Shown: one piece after another, positions 50,620-59,942 of the stretch
Layout: each line of letters begins with the position of its first letter
Position numbering within the stretch: the stretch's first letter is position 1
From: Rhodothermales bacterium
GTDB taxonomy: Bacteria; Bacteroidota; Rhodothermia; Rhodothermales; UBA10348
NCBI GenBank assembly: GCA_040221055.1
Contig: JAVJVN010000011.1
Coordinates: 1 to 63,375, forward strand
Direction of reading: 5' to 3'
Length of the DNA: 63,375 bases
Position numbers and translations under genes: made by a program
Notes under the pieces: generated by a model
The model's input: only the letters and a program-made list of their open reading frames with translations
The model's database searches: none
What the model was told of the DNA's origin: nothing

Positions 50620-51369
50620 GGTAATGCCGAGCCAGCGGACGAGCGCGTCGAACACGGGGACAGGCAGCAGTCGGACCAGGTAGACCGCGTACACGAACCG
50701 GGGCATGATGAGTCGCCGGCGACCCTTCCGGATGGCCCGATGAATCCGGCCAACGGCATACTCCGGTTTCAGGATGGGCAGCAACCAGGGTACACGGGTC
50801 TTGACCCCATCGAACATGCCCGTGTTGATGTAGAACGGGCACACAACGGTGGTTTTCACGGGATGCCCCGCGCGTTGCAGGTCGTATCGGAGTGCCTCGT
50901 CGAATCCCACGGCGGCAAACTTGCTGGAAGCATACGGGGCCATCCGCGCCGTGGCCACCAGTCCGCCGGCCGATGCGATGGTCACCACATGGCCGCGTCC
51001 GGCGCGTATCATCCCCGGAAGGAAAATCCGGGTCAGCAGGAAGGGCGCGAACACATTCACTCCGAACACCCGCTCCACCTCGCCGTCCTCGATCTCCGTG
51101 AACGGCTTTCCGGTGACGATTCCCGCGTTGTGGATGAGCATGTCCACGGGCCCTTCGGCAGCGATGGCCTCGGCGGTGGTCCTCAGCGCGGCTGTGTCCA
51201 GCAGGTCGCAGGTTACGGGCGTGAACCGGTCGCCCAGTTCCGCCGCCACCGCCTGGAGCGCTTCATGGTCCCGGTCCATGCCGACCACCCGATCCCCGTC
51301 CGCTACGAACCGGGCGGCCAGCCCGCGGCCGAGCCCGCTGGCGGCGCCGGTAATGACAATCGTTTTCAT
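50590..51369 (-). CDS. Short-chain dehydrogenase/reductase
   Basis: 259 residues, classical SDR. Motifs: TGAASGLGRG cofactor loop (residues 7-16), HNAGIVTG, catalytic Ser in IASAGGLV, and YASSK. The presence of Asp after the second strand (VVGMDRD) suggests NAD. The long C-terminal hydrophobic segment (FVYAVYLVRLLPVPVFDALV) resembles membrane-associated DHRS/RDH10-type members acting on lipids or retinoid-like alcohols, but the substrate is unknown. Its 3' end overlaps the convergent pabBC gene by 30 bases. Confidence 0.88.
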   Translation of the reverse strand: MKTIVITGAASGLGRGLAARFVADGDRVVGMDRDHEALQAVAAELGDRFTPVTCDLLDTAALRTTAEAIAAEGPVDMLIHNAGIVTGKPFTEIEDGEVERVFGVNVFAPFLLTRIFLPGMIRAGRGHVVTIASAGGLVATARMAPYASSKFAAVGFDEALRYDLQRAGHPVKTTVVCPFYINTGMFDGVKTRVPWLLPILKPEYAVGRIHRAIRKGRRRLIMPRFVYAVYLVRLLPVPVFDALVRWLGITSSMDEFRGR

Positions 51370-51481
51370 GTTGTTCTGTGTTCCGATTCAGCGTGGGGTT
51401 CAATAACAGGTTCAGCACATCGAAGAATACGGTTCAGCCTGCTTCCGGCAAGCGGCCCGGATTGTCACGACCCCGAATGGG

Positions 51482-51526
51482 CGGGCGCGGATTGGGGGAT
51501 GCTCGGCACAGACGCCGACCGGTGGC
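51482..51526. repeat. Palindromic repeat family 2, copy 3 (partial)
   Basis: GGGCGCGGATTGGGGGAT (51484-51501) followed by GACGCCGACCGGTGGC matches the left arm and core of copies 1 and 2. The right GCGCCC arm is absent. A local stem of CCCC upstream (51471-51474) with GGGG (51494-51497) is possible. It lies in the 190-base gap between the SDR gene and acs. The same gap has three GGTTCA words (51397, 51409, 51431) of unknown meaning. Confidence 0.5.
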
Positions 51527-51559
51527 TATCTTGCAGGGAACGAAAACCGCACAAGCGCC

Positions 51560-53515
51560 ATGTCCGACGAAATCCTTCCCACACCCGCCGAATTCAGCCG
51601 GAACGCCCACATTCCAAGCCGCGAGGCGTACGATGACCTCTATCGGCAATCCACGCAGGACCCCGACGGGTTCTGGCGGAAGGCGGCCGGCCGGATAGAC
51701 TGGTTCGAGCCGTTCCACACCGTGAGCGACACGAGCTATGCTCCCGGGAACGTGCGGATTGGCTGGTACCTGGGGGGCAAATCGAACGCGTGTTACAATG
51801 CGCTCGACCGGCATCTTCCGGAGCACGCGGACCGGACGGCGCTCATCTTCGAGCCCGACAATCCGGAGGACGAGGTCCGGCACATCACCTACGGCCAGCT
51901 GCACGATCAGGTCTGCCGCATGGCGAACGTGCTGAAGAAGCACGGCGTGAAGAAGGGCGACCCGGTGACCATTTACATGCCCATGATTCCGGAGGCTGCG
52001 GTCGCCATGTTGGCCTGCGCACGCATCGGAGCGCCGCATTCCGTGGTTTTCGGGGGCTTTTCGCCGGATTCCCTGGCGAGTCGGATTCAGGACTGCGCAT
52101 CGACCACGCTGATTACGGCCGATGAAGGGCGTCGCGGCGGCCGTGCGGTCCGCCTGAAGGACAATGCCGATGCCGCGCTGGCCCAGTGTCCGGAAGTCAC
52201 GACGACGCTCGTCGTGCGGCACACCGGAGCGGAAGTTGCCATGCAGGCCGGTCGGGATGCGTGGCTCCACGAAGAAATGGCCGCGGTCAGCGCCGACTGT
52301 CCGTGCGAGCCCATGGACAGCGAGGATCCGCTCTTCATCCTGTATACGTCGGGTTCGACCGGCAAGCCGAAGGGGCTCGTCCACACGACCGGCGGGTACC
52401 AGGTGTTCGCCTCCATGACGCACGAACTGGTGTTCGATTACCACGCGGGCGATGTGTACTGGTGCACGGCGGACGTCGGCTGGATCACCGGCCACTCCTA
52501 CATTGTCTACGGGCCGCTCATGAACGGGGCGACTCAGGTATTTTTCGAAGGCGTTCCGACCTGGCCCACGGCATCCCGGTTCTGGGAAGTCGTTGATCGC
52601 CATAAGGTTACACAGTTCTACACGGCGCCCACGGCCATTCGGGCGCTCATGCGTCAGGGGGATGACTGGGTGACGAAGACCGACCGGTCCTCGCTGCGCC
52701 TGCTGGGCACGGTGGGCGAGCCCATCAACCCGGAAGCATGGAAGTGGTACCACCGCGTGGTCGGGGACGGGCGCTGCCCCATCGTCGATACGTGGTGGCA
52801 GACCGAGACGGGAGGCATCATGATCACTCCGATCCCGGGCGCCATCGCACAGAAGCCGGGTTCAGCCACGGTACCGTTTTTCGGGATCGAACCGGAAATC
52901 CTGGGCTCGGACGGAGAACTCCGGAAACCGGACCCGAAGACGGGCGATACCGAAGGGGTCCTGACCATCCGCCGCTCCTGGCCCGGTCAGGCGCGGACCA
53001 TCCATGGCGACCACGAGCGGTTCATGCAGACGTATTTCTCGAGCTACCCGAACCGCTACTTTACGGGAGACGGATGCCGGCGCGACAAGGACGGGTACTA
53101 CTGGATTACGGGCCGCGTGGACGACGTCATCAACGTGTCGGGGCACCGGATGGGCACGGCCGAGGTGGAAAGCGCGCTGGTCGCGTACCACGCCGTGGCC
53201 GAGGCCGCCGTGGTGGGCTTCCCGCACGACGTGAAGGGGCAGGGCATCTATTGCTTCGTGACGCTGAACGAAGGGGTGGAGGGGGACGATGCCATGCGCA
53301 AGACCCTCACTGAGCACGTACGCACCGTCATCGGGCCCATTGCCAAGCCGGATGTCATCCAGTTCGCACCGGCGCTGCCCAAGACCCGGAGTGGCAAGAT
53401 CATGCGCCGGATTCTTCGCAAGATTGCCGCAGGGGAGTCCGACAGCCTGGGTGATACCTCAACCCTCGCCGATCCCGGTGTGGTCGAGGATCTGGTGGCC
53501 AATCAGCAGTCGTGA
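51560..53515 (+). CDS. acs: Acetyl-CoA synthetase
   Basis: 651 residues, full length. Activates acetate to acetyl-CoA through acetyl-AMP. Motifs: adenylate-binding [32 protein letters not shown], the substrate pocket [30 protein letters not shown], and the acetylation-controlled Lys in [14 protein letters not shown]-like CoA region and [19 protein letters not shown] are present. The Trp in DTWWQTE favours acetate over longer acids. The gene stands alone, with a partial family 2 repeat in its upstream region. Confidence 0.94.
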   Translation: MSDEILPTPAEFSRNAHIPSREAYDDLYRQSTQDPDGFWRKAAGRIDWFEPFHTVSDTSYAPGNVRIGWYLGGKSNACYNALDRHLPEHADRTALIFEPDNPEDEVRHITYGQLHDQVCRMANVLKKHGVKKGDPVTIYMPMIPEAAVAMLACARIGAPHSVVFGGFSPDSLASRIQDCASTTLITADEGRRGGRAVRLKDNADAALAQCPEVTTTLVVRHTGAEVAMQAGRDAWLHEEMAAVSADCPCEPMDSEDPLFILYTSGSTGKPKGLVHTTGGYQVFASMTHELVFDYHAGDVYWCTADVGWITGHSYIVYGPLMNGATQVFFEGVPTWPTASRFWEVVDRHKVTQFYTAPTAIRALMRQGDDWVTKTDRSSLRLLGTVGEPINPEAWKWYHRVVGDGRCPIVDTWWQTETGGIMITPIPGAIAQKPGSATVPFFGIEPEILGSDGELRKPDPKTGDTEGVLTIRRSWPGQARTIHGDHERFMQTYFSSYPNRYFTGDGCRRDKDGYYWITGRVDDVINVSGHRMGTAEVESALVAYHAVAEAAVVGFPHDVKGQGIYCFVTLNEGVEGDDAMRKTLTEHVRTVIGPIAKPDVIQFAPALPKTRSGKIMRRILRKIAAGESDSLGDTSTLADPGVVEDLVANQQS

Positions 53516-53560
53516 CTTCGGGCACATTCGGATTCCGCGTCAACCGCGTATGTTAACGGT

Positions 53561-56512
53561 ATGATGCGACACGTCCGACCTGCCATACGTATTGGAATAT
53601 TGATGCTATGGGTGTGGGGTGTCAGCGTTGCCGGAGCGCAGTCCTGTGACCCCGCCACCGCTGAGTCCCTCCTCAACGCCAACGACGTCCGGGCCAAGAT
53701 GCTCAACAACGGCGGTTTGTTCTGGAACCGACAGGGGAACGTGTACGAAGTCCCGGCAGGAGGAGGCAACCACGCAACATTCGCGGCCGGTTTGTGGCTG
53801 GGCGGATACGTGGACGGCGATCTGCGTACGGCAGCGTCGGCGTACGGGCCGTACGAATTCTGGCCTGGGCCGTATGAAGCGGTCGCAGCCGGCGGTGACT
53901 GCGCCTCGTTTGATACGATTTTTGAGGTATCGCGGCGGGATCTGCTGGCGCTGGATTCCGGTGGCGAGCCCTCCGCGCACGTCAACCATTGGCCTTGGCA
54001 GCTGGGTGCACCGGTAGAGGACGGTGACGGCAATCCGGACAATTATGACCTGAATGCCGGCGATCGGCCCCGGTTGTACGGCGACGAAATGCACTGGTGG
54101 GTCATGAACGATATCGGGAATGTGCATGAGCAAGGTGGATCCGCGCCCCTCGGCGTTGAAGTCCAGGTTCTGGCCTTTGCAACGGCCGCCGAGGGCTATG
54201 ATAGAACGACGTTCTACCGCTATACGGTCATCAACAAGTCGCCGGATACCATCCGCGACCTGCAGTTCGGCATTTTTGCCGATACCGATCTGGGTAGAGC
54301 CTTCGACGACTACGTGGGAAGTGACTCCAGCCTGGCCATGGGTTTCTCGTACAATGCGGACAACAATGATGACGACGTGTACGGCCTCGCGCCGCCGGCC
54401 ATCGGATATCAGTTGACGCGGACCACGGGTTTTGACGCGATGCTTCCAAACATGACCTCGTTCACCTACTACAACGGGGGTGGAGGACGAACGGGTGATC
54501 CCCACGGGTCATCAGAGGAGTTCTACAATTACATGACGTCTCGCTGGCTTGACGGTAGTCCCTTTACGCTCGGCGGTCGAGGAGCGGACACGTCTGGCAC
54601 CCCGGTGCCGTATGCATTTCCCGGGGACCCGGAACGACGGGAATTCTGGTCGGAAATCAACTCCGATGGCAACGGAACGGCCATCGCTCCCGCGGACCGT
54701 CGGAATGTTCAATCGGTCGGCCCGGTGACGTTGGCGCCAGGTGACTCGGTAGAAGTATTCGTGTCCATCATTACCGCGTTCGGTGCGGACCATCTGAACA
54801 GCGTTACGAAGCTCAAGGAGAAGGCTGCCGAGTTGCTGAACCGATCACCGGAGAGTATTCCGCGCAGTGTCGGCGCGGCCGAGCCGATTACCATGGCGCC
54901 CGAAATCCTGAACGTAGGGCCCTATGCGGAACGGCAGCCCGTGGCGTTTGACCTGCTGTGGTCATGGGAAGGGCCGGAGATGCCGTTTCAGCTGGAAGTC
55001 ATGCCGGTCGGACGTCCGGAGCGTGCGGAGATCAGGGATACGAGACTTCCTCGCGCAAGTCTGGAACTGGACCGCAACACCATGTATGCGGTGCGCGTGC
55101 GCGCAACGGACCGCTTTTCGTATGGCCCGTGGTCGGAGCGGATTGTGTTCACAACCGGCGGACGCCCGGTCTCCATGAATCCCATCACCTCCATTTCCAT
55201 TACCGCCAATGCATCGGGCCGGCTGGATCCTCCCGTCATGGGCGCCTGGTCGGCCGATGATACCGGATTTCCCACGGTGGATGGGCAGGATCGACCACCC
55301 GCCCACGCACAAACGTCCGGCGCGACATGGGTCCTGCACACGGGACGCGATTCAGAGTTCAGTCATTCCGGTGACTATGCTACGTTCCTCCGGCGGTCCA
55401 TTCGCACAACGCCGTCCACGCTGCTCAGGTCGGATCTGGAAATCCGCTTCACCGACGCGTGCCGCTCCGCCTGGGAAGAGGCCGAAACACCCGTCGAGTC
55501 GAGCCCTACGGCGACCGGGTGCTACGGATACGATCGGTTCAGCCAGTTCGACGGCTACTCGCTCCAAGCGGTGCCATTTGAACTCTGGTGGACCGGTCGT
55601 GACACGACCGGCGATACGTCAGACGATGTCCGTCTGATTCCCGCGGTACTCGACGTGGATCAGGATGGCTGGGGCATGCGGGACGCGGATCATCCCGTCT
55701 CCGATGAACAGGACGACCCCCAGACCGACTGGATCTACGCTTTCAGCCCGCTCGATACCGCTCCGGGCTCGACTGGCCATGACGTGTGGCTCCAGACACT
55801 CATCAGTTCGTGCTACCACCCGGGCCCTGACTGCCAGCCGAACGTCCATGGCGAGGAAGTGCTCGGGCGCCTGGTGTTCGTCAGCGTGGACGCAGATGGC
55901 ACCTCTCCCATGCCGGAGGTCGGCACCGTTTTCCGCGTTAATGTTCCATCCGTACCCGGTCCGACGCCCGGAGCGCCGTCGCGCGGACAGATCGTTCAGG
56001 GCAATCAGCCGACGTTTTACTGGGAGGAGCAGGTCTTCGAGGCCGATGTCCTTCAGATCGCGCTGGATGAGGAGTTTGAACAGGTTCTCTTCGAAGTCGA
56101 GGGCGCTCGCTCCGGTGAGGTCGTGGCTCCTGTTCTTGGGGCGGGGACGTATTACTGGCGCATCTCGAATGAAGTCGGGACGTTTTCCGAAGCGGTACCG
56201 TTCTTCATTGCCAGCAACGTGGGGGCCGAGAGCGATGCGGCGCTACCGACGGAGATCGCGCTGACCTCAGTCTATCCCAATCCGTTCCGGGACCAGGCAC
56301 GGGTCCAATACACGTTGAACGGCACGGAAAGAGCACAGATCGATCTGTTCGATGCGCTCGGCCGCCACATGGGCACGCTCCAGGATGCCGTTCAGTCCGC
56401 GGGACAGCACACGGTGCTGTTGGATGCCGCATCCTTGCCCGCCGGCTTGTATCTGGTTCGACTCAGGGCGGGCGGCGTGACCTCGACGCGAAGTGTGATC
56501 CTGACGCGGTGA
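53561..56512 (+). CDS. Large T9SS-exported protein, WWVMND family
   Basis: 983 residues. Signal peptide (IGILMLWVWGVSVAGA/Q). The N-terminal half (about 140-420) has the block WPWQLGAPVEDGDG, NYDLNAGDRPRLYGDEM, WWVMNDIGNVHEQGG, FYRYTVINKSPDTI and DDYVGSDSSLAMGFSYN. It is shared with the protein at 43691, so the two are paralogues. A fibronectin-III-like region follows (about 450-535), then unassigned beta-rich domains. A last Ig/FN-like module with the TYYWRISNE segment precedes the T9SS sorting domain (about 905-983: [24 protein letters not shown]). It should be surface-exposed or released. Proteins of this block occur widely in Rhodothermota with no known role. The 3' end overlaps gluQ by 50 bases. 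Confidence 0.82.
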   Translation: MMRHVRPAIRIGILMLWVWGVSVAGAQSCDPATAESLLNANDVRAKMLNNGGLFWNRQGNVYEVPAGGGNHATFAAGLWLGGYVDGDLRTAASAYGPYEFWPGPYEAVAAGGDCASFDTIFEVSRRDLLALDSGGEPSAHVNHWPWQLGAPVEDGDGNPDNYDLNAGDRPRLYGDEMHWWVMNDIGNVHEQGGSAPLGVEVQVLAFATAAEGYDRTTFYRYTVINKSPDTIRDLQFGIFADTDLGRAFDDYVGSDSSLAMGFSYNADNNDDDVYGLAPPAIGYQLTRTTGFDAMLPNMTSFTYYNGGGGRTGDPHGSSEEFYNYMTSRWLDGSPFTLGGRGADTSGTPVPYAFPGDPERREFWSEINSDGNGTAIAPADRRNVQSVGPVTLAPGDSVEVFVSIITAFGADHLNSVTKLKEKAAELLNRSPESIPRSVGAAEPITMAPEILNVGPYAERQPVAFDLLWSWEGPEMPFQLEVMPVGRPERAEIRDTRLPRASLELDRNTMYAVRVRATDRFSYGPWSERIVFTTGGRPVSMNPITSISITANASGRLDPPVMGAWSADDTGFPTVDGQDRPPAHAQTSGATWVLHTGRDSEFSHSGDYATFLRRSIRTTPSTLLRSDLEIRFTDACRSAWEEAETPVESSPTATGCYGYDRFSQFDGYSLQAVPFELWWTGRDTTGDTSDDVRLIPAVLDVDQDGWGMRDADHPVSDEQDDPQTDWIYAFSPLDTAPGSTGHDVWLQTLISSCYHPGPDCQPNVHGEEVLGRLVFVSVDADGTSPMPEVGTVFRVNVPSVPGPTPGAPSRGQIVQGNQPTFYWEEQVFEADVLQIALDEEFEQVLFEVEGARSGEVVAPVLGAGTYYWRISNEVGTFSEAVPFFIASNVGAESDAALPTEIALTSVYPNPFRDQARVQYTLNGTERAQIDLFDALGRHMGTLQDAVQSAGQHTVLLDAASLPAGLYLVRLRAGGVTSTRSVILTR

Positions 56513-57347
56513 GTGTGGATATCCGCCACGCATCGAACCCGGCGCGGACGTCCTCGGGCGTAAACCCCGTGGTCTCGAGCAGGCTCTGCGCCCGCCGGCC
56601 AGCGGATTTGGAGATTTTTGCGTCTTCCCGTGCGGTGAGGAGGGGGTGATGGAGGAAGACCACGCGTGCGAAGGCCGAATAATCCGGCCCAAGGTCTGAC
56701 GTCGGGCTCGGCGTTGACTCCAGCGCGCGGGCCAGGGCCTGTTGGATGCGGGTGGATGCGCGCAGGTCTTCGCCCCGAACCACGTGGGTGATGCCCATGT
56801 CCACGTCATCCACGACCGATGCGATGTGATAAGCCGGACGGCCGTCCCGCTTCCGGACCACGGGATCGCGCACGTCCGGCGCACCGTCCAGGCGGAATCG
56901 CCACGCCACGTCGGGCGCGTCTAGCGGAATGCCCACGTCGCGGCAGGTGCCGGGGTATCCTCCGTCCTCTGATGCCTCCGAGACGTCCGAACGGGAGCAC
57001 CGGCACGCGAAAACGTGGGGGCGGAGGCGGTCCAGTGCTGCGGTGTATCGGTCGAGTCTCAGATTCTGTGAGTACGTGGATTCCAGCTCGGCGACCGAGC
57101 GGGGTCCGGCGGTCCAGTCCACGCCGAGCCATCGCATCACCCGGAAAATGTCCTCGGCATACTTCCGGCGGTACCGGCTGCGGTCCAGGTCGTCCACGCG
57201 CAGGATGAGATCGGCGCCGAGTTGCTTGGCCAGCCGCTCCACGAGGAGCAGGTTGTACAGGTTGCCGAGGTGCAGGTATCCGCTGGGGGTCGGCGCGAAC
57301 CGCGTTACGAGCTTCACTTTTTGGACTTCTTCATCCCCGGCAATCAT
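56463..57347 (-). CDS. gluQ: Glutamyl-queuosine tRNA(Asp) synthetase
   Basis: 294 residues, a glutamyl-tRNA synthetase paralogue without the anticodon-binding domain. It attaches glutamate to queuosine at position 34 of tRNA(Asp). Features: [16 protein letters not shown] (class I HIGH-type site), [12 protein letters not shown], the zinc-binding pattern CRC with GYPGTC (C-x-C ... Y-x3-C, a GluQ-RS hallmark), and AKISKSAG (KMSKS-type loop). The last residues run antisense through the end of the T9SS gene. The start is 50 bases from the divergent pckA gene. Confidence 0.9.
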   Translation of the reverse strand: MIAGDEEVQKVKLVTRFAPTPSGYLHLGNLYNLLLVERLAKQLGADLILRVDDLDRSRYRRKYAEDIFRVMRWLGVDWTAGPRSVAELESTYSQNLRLDRYTAALDRLRPHVFACRCSRSDVSEASEDGGYPGTCRDVGIPLDAPDVAWRFRLDGAPDVRDPVVRKRDGRPAYHIASVVDDVDMGITHVVRGEDLRASTRIQQALARALESTPSPTSDLGPDYSAFARVVFLHHPLLTAREDAKISKSAGRRAQSLLETTGFTPEDVRAGFDAWRISTLTASGSHFASRSRRPP

Positions 57348-57397
57348 GGAACGTGCTACATTTGGTTCAATTGACGTTCATCTATCCAACGTTTCCC

Positions 57398-58975
57398 ATG
57401 TTCACGCTTGAAAAGTACGGCATTACGGTCAAGAACCTCATCCGCAACGCAGCGCCCCCCTGTCTCTACGAAGAGGCCATCCAATACGATGAGGGCGCCG
57501 CCATTTCGAGCGTGGGTGCGCTCATGGTCCGTTCCGGGAAGAAAACGGGGCGCAGCCCGTCGGACAAGCGGGTTGTGGATTCGGCCGATGTGACGAGCGA
57601 TGTGTGGTGGGGCCCGGTGAACATCAAGCTGGACGAGCATACGTTCGACATCAACCGGGAGCGGGCCATTGATTACCTGAACACGTTGCCGCGCCTGTAC
57701 ATCGTGGACGGGTTTGCCGGCTGGGATCCGCGCCATCGGATCAAAGTCCGGATTGTGTGCACGCGGCCGTACCACGCGCTGTTCATGCACAACATGCTCA
57801 TCCGCCCGACCCCCGAGGAACTGGCGGATTTCGGCGATCCGGAATACATCGTCTACAACGCGGGCAAATTCCCGGCCAACAAGAACACGTCCCACATGAC
57901 GTCGAAGACGAGTGTGGACCTGAATTTCCGCACGGGTGAGTTCGTCATCCTGGGCACGGAGTACGCCGGCGAAATGAAGAAGGGCATTTTCAGTGTGATG
58001 AACTACATCATGCCGAAGAAGGGCGTGCTCTCCATGCACTGCAGCGCGAACGAAGGGAAGGACGGAAGCGTTTCGCTGTTCTTCGGGCTGTCCGGAACGG
58101 GCAAGACGACGCTGTCGGCCGATCCGCACCGCGCCCTGATCGGGGACGATGAGCATTGCTGGTCGGACGAAGGCGTCTTCAACATCGAGGGCGGATGCTA
58201 TGCAAAGGCCATCGACCTCTCGGCCGAAAAGGAGCCGGAAATCTTCGGCGCCATCCGGTTCGGCACGGTGCTCGAGAACGTGGTCTACGACGAGAAAACG
58301 CATACAGTCGATTATACGGATGTGAGCATCACGCAGAATACGCGGGCGTCGTATCCGATTGAGCACATTGCCAATGCCAAGATTCCATGTGTGGGCGGCC
58401 ACCCCGACAACATCATCTTCCTGACGTACGACGCGTTCGGCGTGCTGCCCCCGGTGGCGCGGTTGACGCCCGAGCAGGCCATGTATCACTTCATTTCGGG
58501 CTACACCGCCAAGGTTGCCGGTACCGAAATGGGGGTGGATGAGCCGCAGGCCACCTTCTCGGCGTGTTTTGGCGCCGCCTTTCTGGTCCTGCACCCGAAT
58601 GCCTATGCCGAGATGTTGGCTGCCAAAATGAAGAAGTTCGGGGCGAATGCCTGGCTGATAAACACCGGCCTGTCCGGCGGCGCCTATGGTACCGGGACGC
58701 GCATGAGCCTGAAGAACACCCGTGCCATCATCGATGCCATCCACGACGGCACGTTGCAGCACGCGCCCACCGTGCCCGATCCGGTCTTTGGCATGCGTAT
58801 TCCCGCGCAGATTGCCAACGTCGACACCGACGTGCTCATTCCGCGCTCGGCCTGGTCGGACGGCGATGCCTATGACGTCACGGCCAGGAAGCTGGCCGGC
58901 CTCTTCCGCGATAACTTCCGGAAGTATGAGGATGGGGTTTCGGAGGCGGTCAAGGCCGCCGGCCCGATCATCTGA
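57398..58975 (+). CDS. pckA: Phosphoenolpyruvate carboxykinase (ATP)
   Basis: 525 residues. Converts oxaloacetate to PEP with ATP in gluconeogenesis. Motifs: the P-loop [18 protein letters not shown] (about 228-245), [47 protein letters not shown] and [16 protein letters not shown] 57398 gives the family [10 protein letters not shown]-terminus. With acs, malic enzyme and ICDH this suits growth on acetate, amino acids or fatty acids. It ends 25 bases from the convergent kinase gene. Confidence 0.95.
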   Translation: MFTLEKYGITVKNLIRNAAPPCLYEEAIQYDEGAAISSVGALMVRSGKKTGRSPSDKRVVDSADVTSDVWWGPVNIKLDEHTFDINRERAIDYLNTLPRLYIVDGFAGWDPRHRIKVRIVCTRPYHALFMHNMLIRPTPEELADFGDPEYIVYNAGKFPANKNTSHMTSKTSVDLNFRTGEFVILGTEYAGEMKKGIFSVMNYIMPKKGVLSMHCSANEGKDGSVSLFFGLSGTGKTTLSADPHRALIGDDEHCWSDEGVFNIEGGCYAKAIDLSAEKEPEIFGAIRFGTVLENVVYDEKTHTVDYTDVSITQNTRASYPIEHIANAKIPCVGGHPDNIIFLTYDAFGVLPPVARLTPEQAMYHFISGYTAKVAGTEMGVDEPQATFSACFGAAFLVLHPNAYAEMLAAKMKKFGANAWLINTGLSGGAYGTGTRMSLKNTRAIIDAIHDGTLQHAPTVPDPVFGMRIPAQIANVDTDVLIPRSAWSDGDAYDVTARKLAGLFRDNFRKYEDGVSEAVKAAGPII

Positions 58976-59000
58976 CTCTGACGGCGATAAATTCCGCGTG

Positions 59001-59942
59001 TCATCCGGCGGCGGCCAGTTCGAGGGCGCCCTGGACGGGCGGATGCGCCGGCGGGACCAGCGTGTAGTCGGGCAACTCCGTCTCGAGTGCCGACTCCAGG
59101 ATGGTTTTGTAACCGTCGTCATTGACCAGGCCGCCCACGAGCGCGATGTGTCGTTTGGCGGGAGCATGGTGGGCCACCAAGCGGGCGCCTTGCCTGGCCA
59201 GTTGGCCGGCCTCGTCCAGCAGGAGGTCGCGGGCGTGTGGACAGCCGTCGGCATAGGCGCCCAGCACCACCGGGGCCAGGCGGGCGGTATTGGGAGAAGA
59301 CGAGGAATAGAACGCGTCCAGCAGGACGCCTGTGGACACCGCATCCGGACCGAATACGCGCGCGCCGTCCAGCAGGGCCTGTGCCGTGCGATCGGCCGTC
59401 ATGGAGAAGGAGCCGGCCTCGGCGGAAACCAGGGTATGGCGCAGGGCAGCCAGACCGATGGAGCGTCCGCTTCCCGGGTCGCCGATGACGGGTCCCCAGC
59501 CGCCGGTGCGGTATTCCGAGCCGGTTTCGTCCACCGTGTAGCAGCCTGATCCGGTACCGGCAATCACGATGATGCCTGATTCACCGCCGAACGCCCCCTG
59601 CCAGGCAATCCGTGTATCCGATACGACCTGGACGGCTTCCAATTGCTCCATGCGGGCGAGCAGGGCCTGTTCCAGGGCCTCGGCGGCCGTGCGACTGCCG
59701 CCACCGGCGGCGCCGATGCACATCCAGATGGGATGTCCAGCCGTGAGCACGTCTTTGAGGCAGGATTCCAGGCGGTCTGCCCAGACATCCGCGGGATCCA
59801 GTCGGAGGTTGCCGCCCTCGGTCCGGATGCTGGCCGCATTGGGCCCGCTCCGGACGAGCACATCGGTTTTCGTGCCACCGATATCCACGCCGATCAGGTA
59901 GCGAGCAGACGTTCCGGAAGCCGGGGTTGGAGGTGGGGTCAT
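59001..59942 (-). CDS. N-acetylglucosamine-kinase-like ASKHA kinase (BadF/BadG family)
   Basis: 313 residues, an actin-like ATPase-fold sugar kinase. The phosphate-1 loop is LIGVDIGGTKTDVLV (about 16-30), phosphate-2 is IIVIAGTGSGCYTVD, and GGWGPVIGDPGSGRSIGLAA is the NAGK-type segment. The likely activity is phosphorylation of N-acetylglucosamine or a related amino sugar; a murein-recycling role is possible. The start overlaps the stop of the upstream penicillin-acylase-like gene as ATGA, and polX lies upstream of both on the same strand. Confidence 0.82.
   Translation of the reverse strand: MTPPPTPASGTSARYLIGVDIGGTKTDVLVRSGPNAASIRTEGGNLRLDPADVWADRLESCLKDVLTAGHPIWMCIGAAGGGSRTAAEALEQALLARMEQLEAVQVVSDTRIAWQGAFGGESGIIVIAGTGSGCYTVDETGSEYRTGGWGPVIGDPGSGRSIGLAALRHTLVSAEAGSFSMTADRTAQALLDGARVFGPDAVSTGVLLDAFYSSSSPNTARLAPVVLGAYADGCPHARDLLLDEAGQLARQGARLVAHHAPAKRHIALVGGLVNDDGYKTILESALETELPDYTLVPPAHPPVQGALELAAAG

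Noticed and set aside
51397-51436. Three GGTTCA words upstream of acs
   Set aside because: Spacing is irregular (12 and 22 bases), the word is short, and no dyad or known site fits. Not enough to call an operator.
57356-59344. A 662-codon open frame on the minus strand
   Set aside because: Antisense of pckA and out of frame with the kinase gene at 59001. Composition is that of a shadow frame.
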